DNA of 64,000 bases, from assembly GCF_014066305.1 (NCBI RefSeq), contig NW_023501036.1:2057501-2121500 (forward strand), in the 5' to 3' direction. This DNA comes from Letharia columbiana (Eukaryota; Ascomycota; Lecanoromycetes; Lecanorales; Parmeliaceae). The number at the start of each line of letters is the position of its first letter. The first letter of the stretch is position 1. Made by a program: the position numbers and the translations under genes. Below, one piece after another: positions 34,817 to 46,955 of this stretch. A model generated the notes under the pieces. It saw nothing but the letters and a program-made list of their open reading frames with translations. It searched no databases and was not told the DNA's origin.

Positions 34817-35938
34817 ATGTCTCACGCCTTCACTATCATGAAATTCAACATCTTCTTATCCTCATTTCTCTCCGGTTCTGTTGCGCTAGTCTCTGCCGCA
34901 TCAATTCTGGCCAGGGTCCAGCTAGTGAAGAATGACACCTTCTCAGGAGTGCTTCCTCCTATCAAGTAGGCTCATGGAGGCGGCGCAAGTTGCTGGCAGA
35001 ATGCTGATCGTTCATACCATAGTGCTTCCAGTCTCGCCATGATAAAGCCCCCTGAGGGTTTCCAGTTGAGCATTACTTGGGATGCGAGAGTGGAGCTATC
35101 CTGGTTTGAGGATTACGTAAACACAATGGAAGCGATGATTGCTTACGCCAAGCAACCGTGGAACGGCTTCGCAGGCCAACTTCCAAACATTATCTCGTCT
35201 CCGTGGTTCGATTCGAAGCTCGAAATAGGCCGACTTCGGTCTGAACTCCAAATCAAGCACATCATCGCGGCACTGTATGCAACAGGAGTTACCATTGGTG
35301 CTCGCCATGGTTCAGACACGTTCAAACTTGACGCTAAAATCATTCTTCACGATCGCCAGGTCGGATGGTTACTATACAGCCTCAAACGCTTGAACCTGGA
35401 AGGTTATACAATCAACAACACGGTTCTTTTAGGCGGCGGCTACTCTAACAATACTCTCTCGACAAGCATTTCAGAACAGTCACCCAATCCCCTCGTTGCT
35501 CTCCCTAGTGGCCTCTCCGCCCGCCGCTCGGGCTGGGTCACTGATCGTAGCGATTCGAATTTCAAGGTCCATTTTGAATGCGAGGGTACATCCATCTCCG
35601 CAAGCAGAGTATTTACAGCTTTCTTAGACGGCCTAGCCACCGCGGCGCAACACGATAACGACGAGACAGGTGCGGAAATGCGTGTTCACAGCGTTGACAA
35701 TCACGTATCGATTGTCATGTACAAAGATCCCGGCGCGGCAACCTTTACTTGGGGCGATCTGAAATCTGCTTTGGCATTGATCTGGCGGGAAATAGTGGTA
35801 GGATACCAAAGTAGTGAAGGTTCGTCGTGGGAGGATATGAATTTTGGGATATTCTACAAGAAAAAGAAGATAGGTGAGGGTTACGTGATTTATTTCGAGA
35901 CGCCTCCACTGCCGTTTGAGACGGCCGTAGCAAGATAA
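34817..35938 (+). CDS. Secreted protein of unknown function, 354 aa, two exons
   Basis: Exon 34817-34965 codes for MSHAFTIMKFNIFLSSFLSG...VSA, a signal peptide; a second ATG at 34838 could also start. A 57 nt intron (GTAGGC to CCATAG, 34966-35022) joins in phase to exon 35023-35938. The mature part has no motif I know. It contains WDARVELSWFEDYVNTMEAM, LPNIISSPWFDSKLEIGRL, GYTINNTVLLGGGYSNNTL (two N-glycosylation sites) and IGEGYVIYFETPPLPFET near the end, with one Cys (HFECEG) in the mature chain. Codon use and length look like a real gene. Probably extracellular. Confidence 0.72.
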
Positions 35939-37929
35939 GAGTTTCTGTTTTTTAGTCGATCAATGCGGGACCATCGAAGCGAGGAGACTTTCAGGCTCGT
36001 TTGTCGACATCCAGAAAACATTGCACCAGACCCACTATGGCAGCAATGCTTTGAGGGTCTCGTACGATTCATGAAAGTTGTTGTCGGTGTAATCAGTTAT
36101 TTAGTCTGTTAAAGGCGGGAAGATGAATATAGAGATGAAGACTGGTCTTTCCTTGGAGCCGGATCTGGCACGCCTCACAGATGTGTCAACAGGCAATTCT
36201 TCCTTTCTCAGTTGCCTCTCAATTTGCCGAAATGTCAGTGTCCTTCGATGATCTTCCTGCGTCTTTCTGCAGACACTCCCTTTCCGAGATAACTCCCACA
36301 CTAGCAGGGTACTTGGCTTGAGGTGTAGAGTAAAGAACTACGGGCTGGGCCGCTTATGGCGGGTACTCTCTAATTTATGAAATGTCAGCGGTGAATCACT
36401 GCCGGCGCCTACACAGTCTTAAAAGCTAACACCAGCCGCGACGTCTTTGCAGCCGAAAGCCAGGATGCAACGTCGGAAGCAAACAAAATTGCCATTTAAT
36501 TGCTCTCTACCCAAACTCTCCACTCTTCTCTCTCTCAAACAGATTGTACTTTGTGTATGGGAGCTCCATTTGCAAACCCTTATCCAGTCGTTGTACCAAC
36601 TCCTAGTGTCTCCTTCGGCTGCGCCCGCAAGGCATGCACGGATTGAGATTGACTCAGAAAGCTTTTATGCTTTCATCTGTGGCATAGAAATGCGAAGAGG
36701 TTCTCCCTTGAAGGCTATATTTCACACTGTGTGCCTGGAATATCGAGAGTCTTTGATTCAGTAAACCTCACATATTGCAACGATTGAGCTCTGATGATAG
36801 GGCAGTAGCATGGCATCATCCATACAGACTCCCAGCCAGGAGGACGTACCCGACCAATTTTCCGCTCCAAAATCGCATCCCTCGTGCCCTACCCTTTCAG
36901 CAACCTTGGTCTCGCTTTCGGCTCCTTGTCAAAGCGAAACATTTAATCGAAGATCCGTGTACCTCTTCAATTCACCCACCTTTGACTGTTCATTTTTGGC
37001 GCCAAGATTTCTAGGATGATGCAGCTTTAAAGTTTGTAGGTTCTTTACAGAAGTTTGTGGGAGTCCATGAGCTAGCATCGCGCCTGCGAGGGTCGCCGCT
37101 ATCTGGTCATTTCATAGACGGCTCGTCCCAATGGCCACTTACTACAGTCTACCCCCACTAGAGTCTGTGATACGAGGAGCCCGTCCTCTTCTCCCGAGCT
37201 TGAAAAATTCATCATCTTAATATCCTCATCCGCGGGGTAAACACATCTTTATGTCCTAAACTAAAGGATCCTCATTCTCATACCCGGAGGGCCATGAATT
37301 TGTAAATTATGATAGTAGGTACCCTAAATAATACCTAAGGTTCTATTTCGAACTTCAACTAAAGCGAGTATAGACCCCTCATCAACGTCAGCGCAATCCC
37401 GACCTCAGAATCGCAATACTGTTCTCGTAGGGCGCGACAGCGTCGAATAGGGGTGGGCTTTCGGGGCGAGGTTTGTGGGCGTGGTTCCCGCCGGGGGGGG
37501 GTTGGGGCGGGTTAGGGTAGATAGCCTGTAGCCCGCCGCAAGCCGGTAACCCGATAGCCTCTAAGTGACCCCCATCTATCAAGGCATTACGCACCGAAGA
37601 CAGCGTGAAATAGATCTACAAATGCGACAAACGAAATTTGGCCTCCCAGTCTGTATGACTGGGTCCTCACACACACTTTTAATTACACTTCTACTGGTCT
37701 ATAGACACAGGCACAGCCATATCTACAAGTTGATGGCAACTTGTATTTTCATACCCCAGGGTGATTGGCATTTCACAATTTTATACCCCAAAATTTGGTG
37801 TGGGGTATGAAGATGTCTCAGCAACGAGGGCTGGCGTTGGACCCAATGGACCGTCTTATTCTCACCCTACCCTTTCAGCGCGCATCCTACAAAGCGACTC
37901 TTCCCCACCACCGCGCGCCGCAGCCCTCA
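35939..37929. other. Gene-free stretch
   Basis: No supported gene on either strand. It contains GC-rich patches (37440-37520) and the short inverted repeat at 37750-37809. Confidence 0.45.
37750..37809. repeat. Short inverted repeat with the CATACCCC motif
   Basis: CATACCCCAGGG at the left and TGGTGTGGGGTATG at the right, with an inner TTATACCCCAAAATTTGG. The motif resembles the ATCATACCCC units of the miniature elements at 9036, 14231 and 16840. It may be a remnant of that family. Confidence 0.45.
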
Positions 37930-38189
37930 ACATCACCAGCCTCCCCAAACCCCATCGCACCCCACGCCAGCACATCCGCTTCTTCTTCACCGCCACCATC
38001 ACTCGATCCCTCCACGCGGTGTTCACAGAGCCCATCATTAGCCTCTCCAACCTCTACACATCCTCCATCTGCGGCCTCGTCACCCTCTTCGTAACCACAA
38101 ACCCCTATGTCTTCTCTTCAACCACCACTCTTACCTCACTCAATCTGTCCTTCCTCAGTCTTGCCACCAGCTGCATCCTCGATATGTGA
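37930..38189 (+). pseudogene. MFS transporter fragment
   Basis: The stretch ending HAVFTEPIISLSNLYTSSIC, GLVTLFVTTNPYVF, LNLSFLSLATSCILDM resembles the loop and membrane helix of fungal multidrug MFS transporters (FTEPI...SLY...YGLLYLFF...FP.VF...GLAFL). It is only about 85 residues, no other helices are present on either side, and key Gly positions are lost. It is a decayed fragment. Confidence 0.5.
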
Positions 38190-39559
38190 AGCCTATACTA
38201 AGCCACTAGTAGGGCCTTGACACACACGTAAAATCACCACCCTCTCTAAAGAAGCCATGTCCGCATGGCTGATACTTGGAGATATGCACTGAATCCTTGC
38301 CCTGCTCCACAAAGCACATGCATTTCCTGCCTACCATGGCTGGAGAAGAAATCAAGAAAATCGGTCCCGCTGTAGGTGTTTTGGAGCGTGTTTCTTCGGC
38401 GCATACGAAATGCATTTGAATATGTGATTCAGGAGTCGGTTTCTGAGCATATCTATCGCGCTAAGACTTCTATGTTCAAGAATATCAATCAGGGGTCGCC
38501 TGGGGAAGCTGGGGACAGTAGGCTGGTGCTGGGCTTGAATTTCCGCTGGTTCCTCCACCCCTTAATTGTTATGCTTGCCATGCTTATCAGATCGCTTGTA
38601 GAGATCCTGAATGGTCATGACTGAAAGGATTCAAAAGTGACATAGGCTGGGTGAAATAGATCCAAAGCTTGCTTAATGGGGTATAGCATATGCAGAGGTC
38701 TTGAACGGTGAGGTAGGACTTTGGTTGATACGTAGGTCGGGAATGTGAAAGAGCTCCGTGAGCTGGCAAATGAGATGTCTCTGCTGTAGGGAGCGAGTTT
38801 GCACTAGAAACCATAGGAGTGTGGCTCTTATTAAGGGAGAGCCTGGCTGGCTTGGTGTTGCGCAGTAGCTGGCGAAGTTACTGCTGGGTTTGGTGGTTCT
38901 GCTGCAGGGAGCGAGTCTACAATGTGGATGGGAAGCGTGAGGTTCTTGTTGCTAGAGAGTGATGCAGTGAATTTGGTGTGACCACTAGGAATCCCAATTC
39001 GACAACGTCTGCGGGTAACGGCCACTTGCTGCTCCCCGTACTGTACTCATGTCTTTAAACAATGACGTTATGATTGGTAATGTTGTAGGTAGTCGGCTGG
39101 AAGTTCGTTTACGTTTTCTGAGTCCATGTCATGTCTATGTTGAAATCTTTCATGTGCCGCTTGCTGCCGGTCAACACGCTGTTCTTGCTGATGACGCGCC
39201 TGCTCCGTCTCCTAGGCTTTGTGATTCCTCTCATACTCTCATTGTAGCTCGTTGTCGTACTGTTTCATCATGCCGGGACTGTGTTTTTGAAGTCCGCAAG
39301 GTAGAGGCATGTAGGTCGGTTAGTCAGGTGTTCTTTCAAAGGTACGTCCGTAGTGGGCCAATGATCTAATTCAAGGCCACAATGGATACATTCCGCTATG
39401 TCCTTGCTCGTTCGATGAGGTGTACACTAGAATCCTATTTCGACCAAGTCACCCGTGGCTAGGGAAGCATAGATTTATAGAATTCGTAGGTCTTGTCGAA
39501 CTTGAGTCGATGAAGGTAACTAGGTAGTCGTTTCGCAGAAGAGGTGTCTTAGATTTATG
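38190..39559. other. Gene-free stretch
   Basis: No supported gene. A motif CTGCWGGGAGCGAGT occurs twice (38785, 38902). Confidence 0.4.
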
Positions 39560-41270
39560 AAGACTATCACGTTTTGCTGGTGGTGCCCTAGTATTATGTA
39601 ACTTCTGTAATCTCTCCCTTGCAGTTAAGACAGCGATTTTTGGGGAGGGTCTATGAGAACTACCACCTTTTTCTGGCACCACACTTGAATAATAATGGCG
39701 GTTCTTAAGGAAGACTTGTCAAAACGGTCACCTTGTTCTGGCACTACACCTGGATCGTAACGACGGTTCTTGGGAGACCTTATAGAATCTATCACCATTT
39801 TCTGGCACTATCTCTGAATCGCAATAACGGTTCTCAGGGAGATCTCATGGAATCTATCACAATTTCTTGGCAGTACGTCTGAAATTTATGACGGTCCTCA
39901 AGGGAATTATGAAAAGTCTTACCTTTTTCTGGCACTACGCTTGAATCGTATTAGCGTTTTTGGGAAGTTTTATGGAATCTATCACATTTCATGGCAGTAC
40001 GCCTGAATTTTATGACGTTCTCAAGGGAAATGAATGGAAACTCTTACCTTTTTCTGGCACTACGCTTGAATCATATCAGCGTTTTTTGGGAATTTGTGGA
40101 ATCTGTTACTGATCTCTGGCACTGCGCCTGAATTATAGGATGGTTCTTAGGGGAAATTTACGAAAAGTATTTCATTTTTCTGGTACTACACCTGAATCAT
40201 GATAGCGATCCTTAGGAAAATGTTTGTGATCTATCACCATTCTCTGGCACCATAGCTGAGTCATATAATGATTCTAGACATAATTCGTAAAGACTGCCAC
40301 TCTTTCCTGGTACTACGCCTAAACCTACAATGGTTCTAAGGGGAAATCTATAAAAAGTATTACTACTTTCTGGATACTAAGTCTAAATTATAATAGCGGT
40401 TCGTAGGGAAACTATATGCAATCTATTACTTATCTCGGTACTAGTAAATTATAAATCTATTTTTATTCTAAATTATTTATAAATTTAAGACATAATTCGT
40501 AAAGACTACTACTCTTTCCTGGTACTGGGTCTAAATTATACTATGATTCCTAGGGATAATTCGTAAAGACTGCTACTATATTCTGGTACTACGTATAAAC
40601 CATACTGGCAGTCTTAGGGAAACTGTATGTGATCTGTCACTTATCTCTGGCACTACGCCCTAAGCGTATGATGGTTGATAGAGATAATCTGTAACAAATG
40701 TCACTCTTTTCTGGTATTGGGCCTGAATCGTACCATGGTTCCCAGGGTAATTCGTAAAGACTGTCACTATCTTCTGGTACTGCGCATGAATCATACTGGC
40801 AATTCTTAGGGAAAATGTATGTGATCTGTCAATAATCTCTGGCACTGCGCCCGAATCATATGATGGTTTGTAGGGATAATTCGTAAAGACTGCCACTATT
40901 TTCTGGTACTGCGCATGAATCATACTGGCAGGATTCTTAGGGAAGCTGTATGTGATCTGTCACTTATCTCTGGCACTGCGCCCGAATCGTATGATGGTTT
41001 GTAGGGATAATCTGTAACGAGTGCCACTCTTTTCTGGAACTGCGTCTGAAATATTGATCGATTCTTAGGGAAAATATATGAAAACTGACACTGTTTTCGG
41101 GAAATCTGTCTGAATTATTCGACTATTCTTAGGGAAAAATCGCGAAAGACTGCCACTTTTTCTGGTAGTACCCCGGAATTATATGACTTCTACGACTTCT
41201 CTCTAGCGAAATTATGAGAGGTTCTTAGGAAATTTTCAATGAAAATGTCACTCTTTTCTGGCAACTTTAG
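39560..41270. repeat. Degenerate tandem array, about 64 bp unit, some 24 copies
   Basis: The core TTTTCTGGCACTACGCCTGAATC, then about 10 bases and GGTTCTTAGGGAAA, recurs at 39674, 39738, 39802, 39867, 39929 and so on, 62-66 bases apart, to about 41260. Units differ by substitutions and small indels. No protein frame spans it. Confidence 0.88.
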
Positions 41271-41678
41271 AACATTTAACAGACTCATCAGGGTATTTTA
41301 CCCTCCGTGTATGACATTTACCCGGTCAATTTCCAGTCAATACACACAATAGATGCTGACAAAGAGTTCAAAGTCACGAAAAGTTTAGGGATTGGTCCCT
41401 CTTGCCGGGGGTTTTGCGGGGGTTAAAAAGCTTGATTGTGCGCTAAACATTGGCATGCGTAAGGCAAATTCTATCTGAAATTTGCCCAACTTTCCGGAAT
41501 CCGTCCGGAGAACCACTCGCCCATCGCGGATTCTGCCCCAAATCGTCCTACCAGAGCTCGTCGTCGATGGAGGAATTGTCGATTTCTGGCGGTATTGAAC
41601 CGTGCGACGTTGTCATTGGGAGGGCCGAGGGGTCGCCGAGGGACGGAGCGGCCGGGGGTTTATATAGATTAGTTTGGG
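41271..41678. other. Short gene-free stretch, 3' side of the hypothetical gene
   Basis: Nothing recognised. It should hold the terminator of the minus-strand gene that ends at 41679. Confidence 0.4.
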
Positions 41679-43474
41679 TTATCCGAGTGGACTGCCCGAG
41701 GGGTATATATTTGTTGGGGCATATCTAAAGGGATAGCCCGGCGAATATATACCCTCTGCTGCGGCATTGTTTGCAGTGTGTGTGGGCATGTTTGCTTGTC
41801 GGAAGGGCGATGCGTTGTACTGATTGCTCCCTTCTGTTTGCTCCACATGCTCGGTGCTCAGCTGATGGTGGGGATAGGACCCTCCCGGTATGCCTGAGCT
41901 CCAGTTTGCTCCCGAGAAAGGGTCCGGTTCTGGGCATGACATCTGCTGATTGATGTCCATTGATTGCTCCAACCAGAATTGGTTTTCTGTCGACGAAGGA
42001 TCAATTCCTGGTATGAGTGACGAGGAATGACTGGAATAGAACCCGGCATTCTCGTCCAAGTCCTGGTACGGCGTAGGTTCAGAGTCTGGGATCGAGTCTG
42101 ATGTGTAGTCCTCCTCGTCTGATAGACCAGGTTGATCGGTGACCTCCGCCTCTTTCCCCTTGCGTTTGCCCCTCTCGTGCCAAATAACACACTCGGGGTG
42201 TTCCTTCCTCCATCTTGCTAGACGATTTGTGAAGCCCGACCCCCCCTGTAGCTTTCTCTCCCCGCTCGCTGTGGCTCTTCTAGGAGGCATTCGGCTCGTC
42301 TGGCTGGACAACTTGATCAGCATGTTGTTCGAAGTCATGCTGGAACGAACTCACTCCGAGACTGTCATCCCACAAACCCGTCGCAGACCTTCCACAACTA
42401 TATCCCGCTCATGAGTACTCATTACCTGAGGTGCTCCAGGGTAGTCTTTGACTGGCCGGTTGTTTGTGTTCAACATGACAAGTCCCCTAAGCATAATGTA
42501 AGGGGCTTTTGGATTGTGCTCCAAGTCTACCGGACGTTCGGGCAACAGAAGTACCTGACGACCCATGTAGTCCCTTACTGACTTAAGATCTTCAGTCCAG
42601 CTTTGCGTCATTGGGCTGTAACTGGTGTAATCCGTTGACATCCCTGCTCGAAATACTATCCTCATTAGCTCACGTGTAAGACGCCTCGGCTTTAACAACC
42701 TACCTGGAGCTCCAGGCTGCTGGGCCGCCCTCATGATAAGCTCCTCTCTGTTGTCGCAATGATAGGCTGCGGGCTCTGCTCACGAATTAGTTTCGGTAGT
42801 TCGTGCAGACTCCAGTCGCACCAACATACTCCACTCCTTGTTCACCATGCCGTACATGATGCCATTCTCCCACCTGGTTTCTGCCCGCGCCCTGTTGTCA
42901 GTGCCTAGCGTGTCTCCAAGCCTTGCTTTCTTGAGTCCTAGTTTGGACACTCTACCGCCTTTTCCTGCGGCAGGGGTCTTTGCCTTGCTCGGTGACTTGC
43001 TTGGACCAGGTGGCTGAGCAGGGTCAGCGCACTGTAGCCGTTTCGGTGCGAGGGGCTTCTGCGTCTCCGTGCGTGCTTGGCTCTGAGGAGCGCCTCTGCT
43101 GATGCCTTCAGCATCGTTTCCGGTGTCGCGCATGTGACTGTTGGCTCCCTCGAGCAACGGTGTAGCCTGGTATTGGCTGTAATAATCCATGCTTGGAGTC
43201 GATCCTGATAAGTCACTATGCATGAAGTCTGGTAGGAGAAAATCTTCATCTTGCGCCTGAGGTCCGAAGATTCTGTTGTAATTGTGGGCGGAAGCCTCAA
43301 AACCGAGACTGGCTAGGTCTGGGTAGGTTGCCTGGGTCGTACTACTTTCTTCGTAACCTATCTCATGTCAATGGCTTTGGCATAGACTACCTTTTGACGA
43401 GACTTACCTCTCATATTGATGTGGGGGGATAGTTCACCTTCGGAGGAGAAGTCATTGACGACTGGCATCTTCAT
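41679..43474 (-). CDS. Hypothetical protein, about 552 aa, four exons
   Basis: Not recognised. Proposed exons are 43474-43408, 43357-42784, 42747-42355 and 42303-41679 (minus strand), 553 codons in phase. The first intron (GTAAGT, 50 nt) and the third (GTGAGT, 51 nt) are convincing. The second (GTGAGC to CAACAG) is only 36 nt. Each of the last two removes an in-frame TGA. The protein has a Ser/Pro/Lys-rich N-terminal region, a central block (RWENGIMYGMVNKEW, TRELMRIVFRAGMSTDYTSY, VRDYMGRQVLLLPERPVDLE, LVMLNTNNRPVKDYPG) and a tail with FTNRLARWRKEHPECVIWHE and an acidic, Tyr/Pro-rich end. No signal peptide or membrane segment. Possibly nuclear, inferred only from the basic and Lys/Arg runs. 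It lies between two tandem arrays. Confidence 0.6.
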
Positions 43475-45379
43475 CCACACAATTAGGAGGTGGGCCCAGT
43501 TGGGATTGGAAAGGAGGAGGAGCTGGAGTGATAGAGATGGAAAAGTGCAGAAGGCTTGACCAGGAGAATGCTCTGGAGACCGGAGCTTGATGTTGAGGAT
43601 AAAGGAGTACTGAAGATGGTCAAGCCAAAGCTGCTCTGATGGTGGTATTTATTGCAGGTATGAAGGGGGGGCAAGTTCTGGCTGGGCTCAGTATGATGAT
43701 ACAGATGAGTGAAGCCCCACTAATGGAGTCCTCATCGGGAGAAACTGATGCAGCGCTAGCAGGAATGCAACCTCGGTCTCCATCATCGATTCAGATAATA
43801 CTCAGGGCCGTATGATCCGGGAGGGGGTTCCATCCCCAGGCAACCACCAACAGACATAGATGGTCTCATGACTGCATAGCGATTGGTCCTCTGATTAACG
43901 ATGCTGGGAATGAAAGCCAATCAATATATGATGGAACAAGATGAACCAAGGCACTGGCAGATCAAATGGCTCATGTCAACTCCCCGTACCAATGAGGGGC
44001 TCTTCCTGTGTTCACGCGTCTTGAAAATGGAGCCTAAACCGCCAATGCAGCATGATACCGAGGCTCGCCATCCAGTCAGACAATACGATATTGCAGAGAT
44101 AGATGCATAGATAGAATTCTGACCTAGTTTGGTCTCATCTGAGGCTAAAGACGTACGGCCGGCGGTAATTGGCTTTCGCTGCTCCAGAGCAATTGCGTGT
44201 ACCAATGAGCGACCCTGTTGGCGGTTACGCATTTTAAAATCGGAGTCTTCCTCTCCCAACCAATGTGTGCAGCGCCTCTTGGGGCAAATCGAAGAGCAAT
44301 ATATCGCATATTTTTCGAAATACTCAAAACACAGAAGTATCAGGTCTACGGCCTGAGAGACCAATCGACATCCCCCGGAGCCTGGACCGTGCACGAGCAG
44401 GGGCAGTTTCACGCCAAAATTAGCCATGCCCCCCCAAAATTAACCAATTTTTTTACCTATTTCCTTAACGCTGTAAGAGATCATGGCTGCCAACCCAAGC
44501 GCAAACTGCAGTTTCATAGGACACCAGAGAAAGAGGAGCGCAAAACTCTCCGAAACGCGTTCGAAGGCGAGTGAAGACCCTTGGAGCCCTCTCCCTGCGC
44601 TAAGAAAATCTCCTGCCTAATCCGCGGCTGGCAAAAAAGCCAGAGAGCACGGGAAAGCGCCCAGCGACGCGCTGCATGGATCCACGGTGCCGTTAGGCAA
44701 CCAGGTTACTTCGTCCTCGTGCAGATCCCTCGATGCAACTCGTGCATATCCTCAGATGCAGCAGTCTACTTTCATCGCTCGCTTCGACGTGCATTATCTA
44801 GTCAGATTCTCTCGATCCTCTGGAAGCCAGCCTCATTCTAGCTCGGTTCTTGCCGCCGGAAGAGACTTATTACCGTCGGAAGGATGAGCCGAAGGGCTGC
44901 TTACTATGGCGTATCAGATGATGAACATGATGACCAGGTGACTTGGTGGCTAGCTATCGGCGGCAACATTATTGGACTGTAGATCTGATTTCTCCGGCCG
45001 TTGTCAAGCTTAGGTTCGAAGGATCGACTCCGAATGCTTGGGTTCGCTAGCAGCCACTACGAATGCAGGAACGTGCAGATGGCGTGATTTCTGGCTAGAA
45101 GTGGCGACAATAACACTTTTAGAGCCTTCCAAATTGCGGGGAGTATGGGTATACCCCTGTCGGGCAAAGATCTACCCCTCGTTTCTGCTTTCCTTGGGCC
45201 GTCTGACAGCAGTATTAACATTTCCATAGCTCATCACCTTGCAGGAGTCGTTCGGATGAATGGTTCCTCGATCTGTAAGTGGGCGCTACTGGCGGGAACA
45301 ATTCCCCGCTCTGTGGCGGCTGCATGGGGATCAACCTGGATATATCGACCGTTTATCGGAAGGAACTTGGGATTAAGGC
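43475..45379. other. Gene-free stretch
   Basis: No supported gene on either strand. The first 250 bases should be the promoter of the minus-strand gene. Around 44410-44460 there are C and T homopolymer runs. Confidence 0.4.
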
Positions 45380-46850
45380 TGCTGAAGTGGGGAAATTGGT
45401 TTCTCTTCGCCACAAAGGACGCTTTAGTTAGAGTTCGTTTGGTTACAATTGCCACCTTATCTGGGGAAGTGGCTATCAGACGGGTACGATAGACGGGGAA
45501 AATATCCAACAAGGACCCTTCATCCAGGGTTTGTTTGGTTACAATGGTTGCCTTTTCCTGGAGAGTGACTCTCAGACAGACATAATGAACGGGAAAGTAC
45601 CAGCCTTTTAGACTGGAAGTTAGGGCTCGTTTGATAATGATTGCCACCTTATCTGAGGGTGGCGCCTACTAGACGACCATGATGGACGGGAGAAATACTC
45701 AACAGGGACATTTAAGTAGGGTTCGTTTGGTTTTATATGCCATCTTCTCTGGGGGTGGTGCCTACTAGACGACCATGATGGACGGGAAAAATACTCCATA
45801 AGTACGTTTATTTAGGGGCTCGTTTGATCATCATTGTCACCTTCTTCGGGGAGAGTGCCTATCAGACGGACATAATGTATAGGAAAAGTACCAGCTCTTT
45901 AGACCGAAAGTTAGGGCTCGTTTGATCACAACTATCACCTTTTCCGAGAGAATGCCTATCAGATGGGTATCCCATCGTCTGGAGGGGTAAAATTCAGGGT
46001 TCCGACCGAACATAAAGTCCGTCTTGCACTCCCTACTCAATACGAGGACCCCCATAGAGGTTTATAGTTTCGCATTTATTTTTTCTTAAGCAGGTCTTGA
46101 CTCGACTGAAATTTTACTGTAAAGGTTGTCATTAGAAAGTTATTGGGCTCAAGTATGGTATTTTAATTTCTGCCAACTTTTCCTCCAAGGCGCCAGCGAT
46201 GGGTATAACAAACGGGAAAAGTACCAGCTCTTTAGGCTAAAGATAGACTTCCTTCGCCAACAAAGAACGCTTGGTTGGGGCTCGGTTGATTACAACTGTT
46301 ACCTTATCTGGGAGAGTTCCCATTAAATAGACATAGTGAACGGGAAAAATACCAGCTCTGTAAACTGGAAGTTGGGGCTCGTTTGGTCACAACTGTCATA
46401 TATTCTGGGAGAGTTCTTATCAGATGGGTAAAATGAATGGGAAAAGTATCAGCCCTTTAGATTAAAAGATAGCTTTCCTTTGTAAATAAAGGATACTTGA
46501 TTAGGGCTCGGTTAGTTATAACCGTTACTCTACTTGAAAGAGTATCTATGAGATAGACATAGAAGAACGGGCAAAATACCAGCTGTTTAGACTGAGATAT
46601 AGTTTCCCTTTGCTAATAAAGAACGCTTAATTAGGGTTTGTGTGATTACAATTTATCACCTTTTCTGGGCGACTACCTATCAAACGGGTATGATGGCTGG
46701 GACAAATACATAACAAGGACATTGAGTTAGGGTTCTTTTGTTTATAATTGTTGTCTTGTCTGGGAAAGTGGCTATTCGACGGGTATAATGGACGGGAACA
46801 GTACCAGCTGTTTAGATCCGGTCGAAGGTCTTCGTCCACAGATGAAGTAT
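45380..46850. repeat. Second degenerate tandem array, about 95-130 bp units
   Basis: The core GGGCTCGTTTGATCACAA, then CACCTTTTCTGGGAGAGTGCCTATCAGACGGG, ATAATGRACGGGAAAA and ACCAGCTCTTTAGAC recurs near 45433, 45527, 45625, 45718, 45813, 45913, 46279, 46374, 46503, 46632 and 46728. The spacing is mostly 93-100, sometimes 129 where an extra TTCCTTTGYYAAYAAAGGA block is present. Confidence 0.85.
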
Positions 46851-46955
46851 ATATGTACAAATAGTAACAGACAACATGCATCTTCGCACCCGTCACCATT
46901 GGTCGCTCGCACTCTACCTCCGCACCCATCCACCAAACCCACCAGCCACTAGGTA

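Noticed and set aside
42351..42782. TGA recoding (readthrough or selenocysteine) in the hypothetical gene
   Set aside because: Both TGA codons fit inside GT-AG introns, and fungi of this group lack selenoprotein synthesis.
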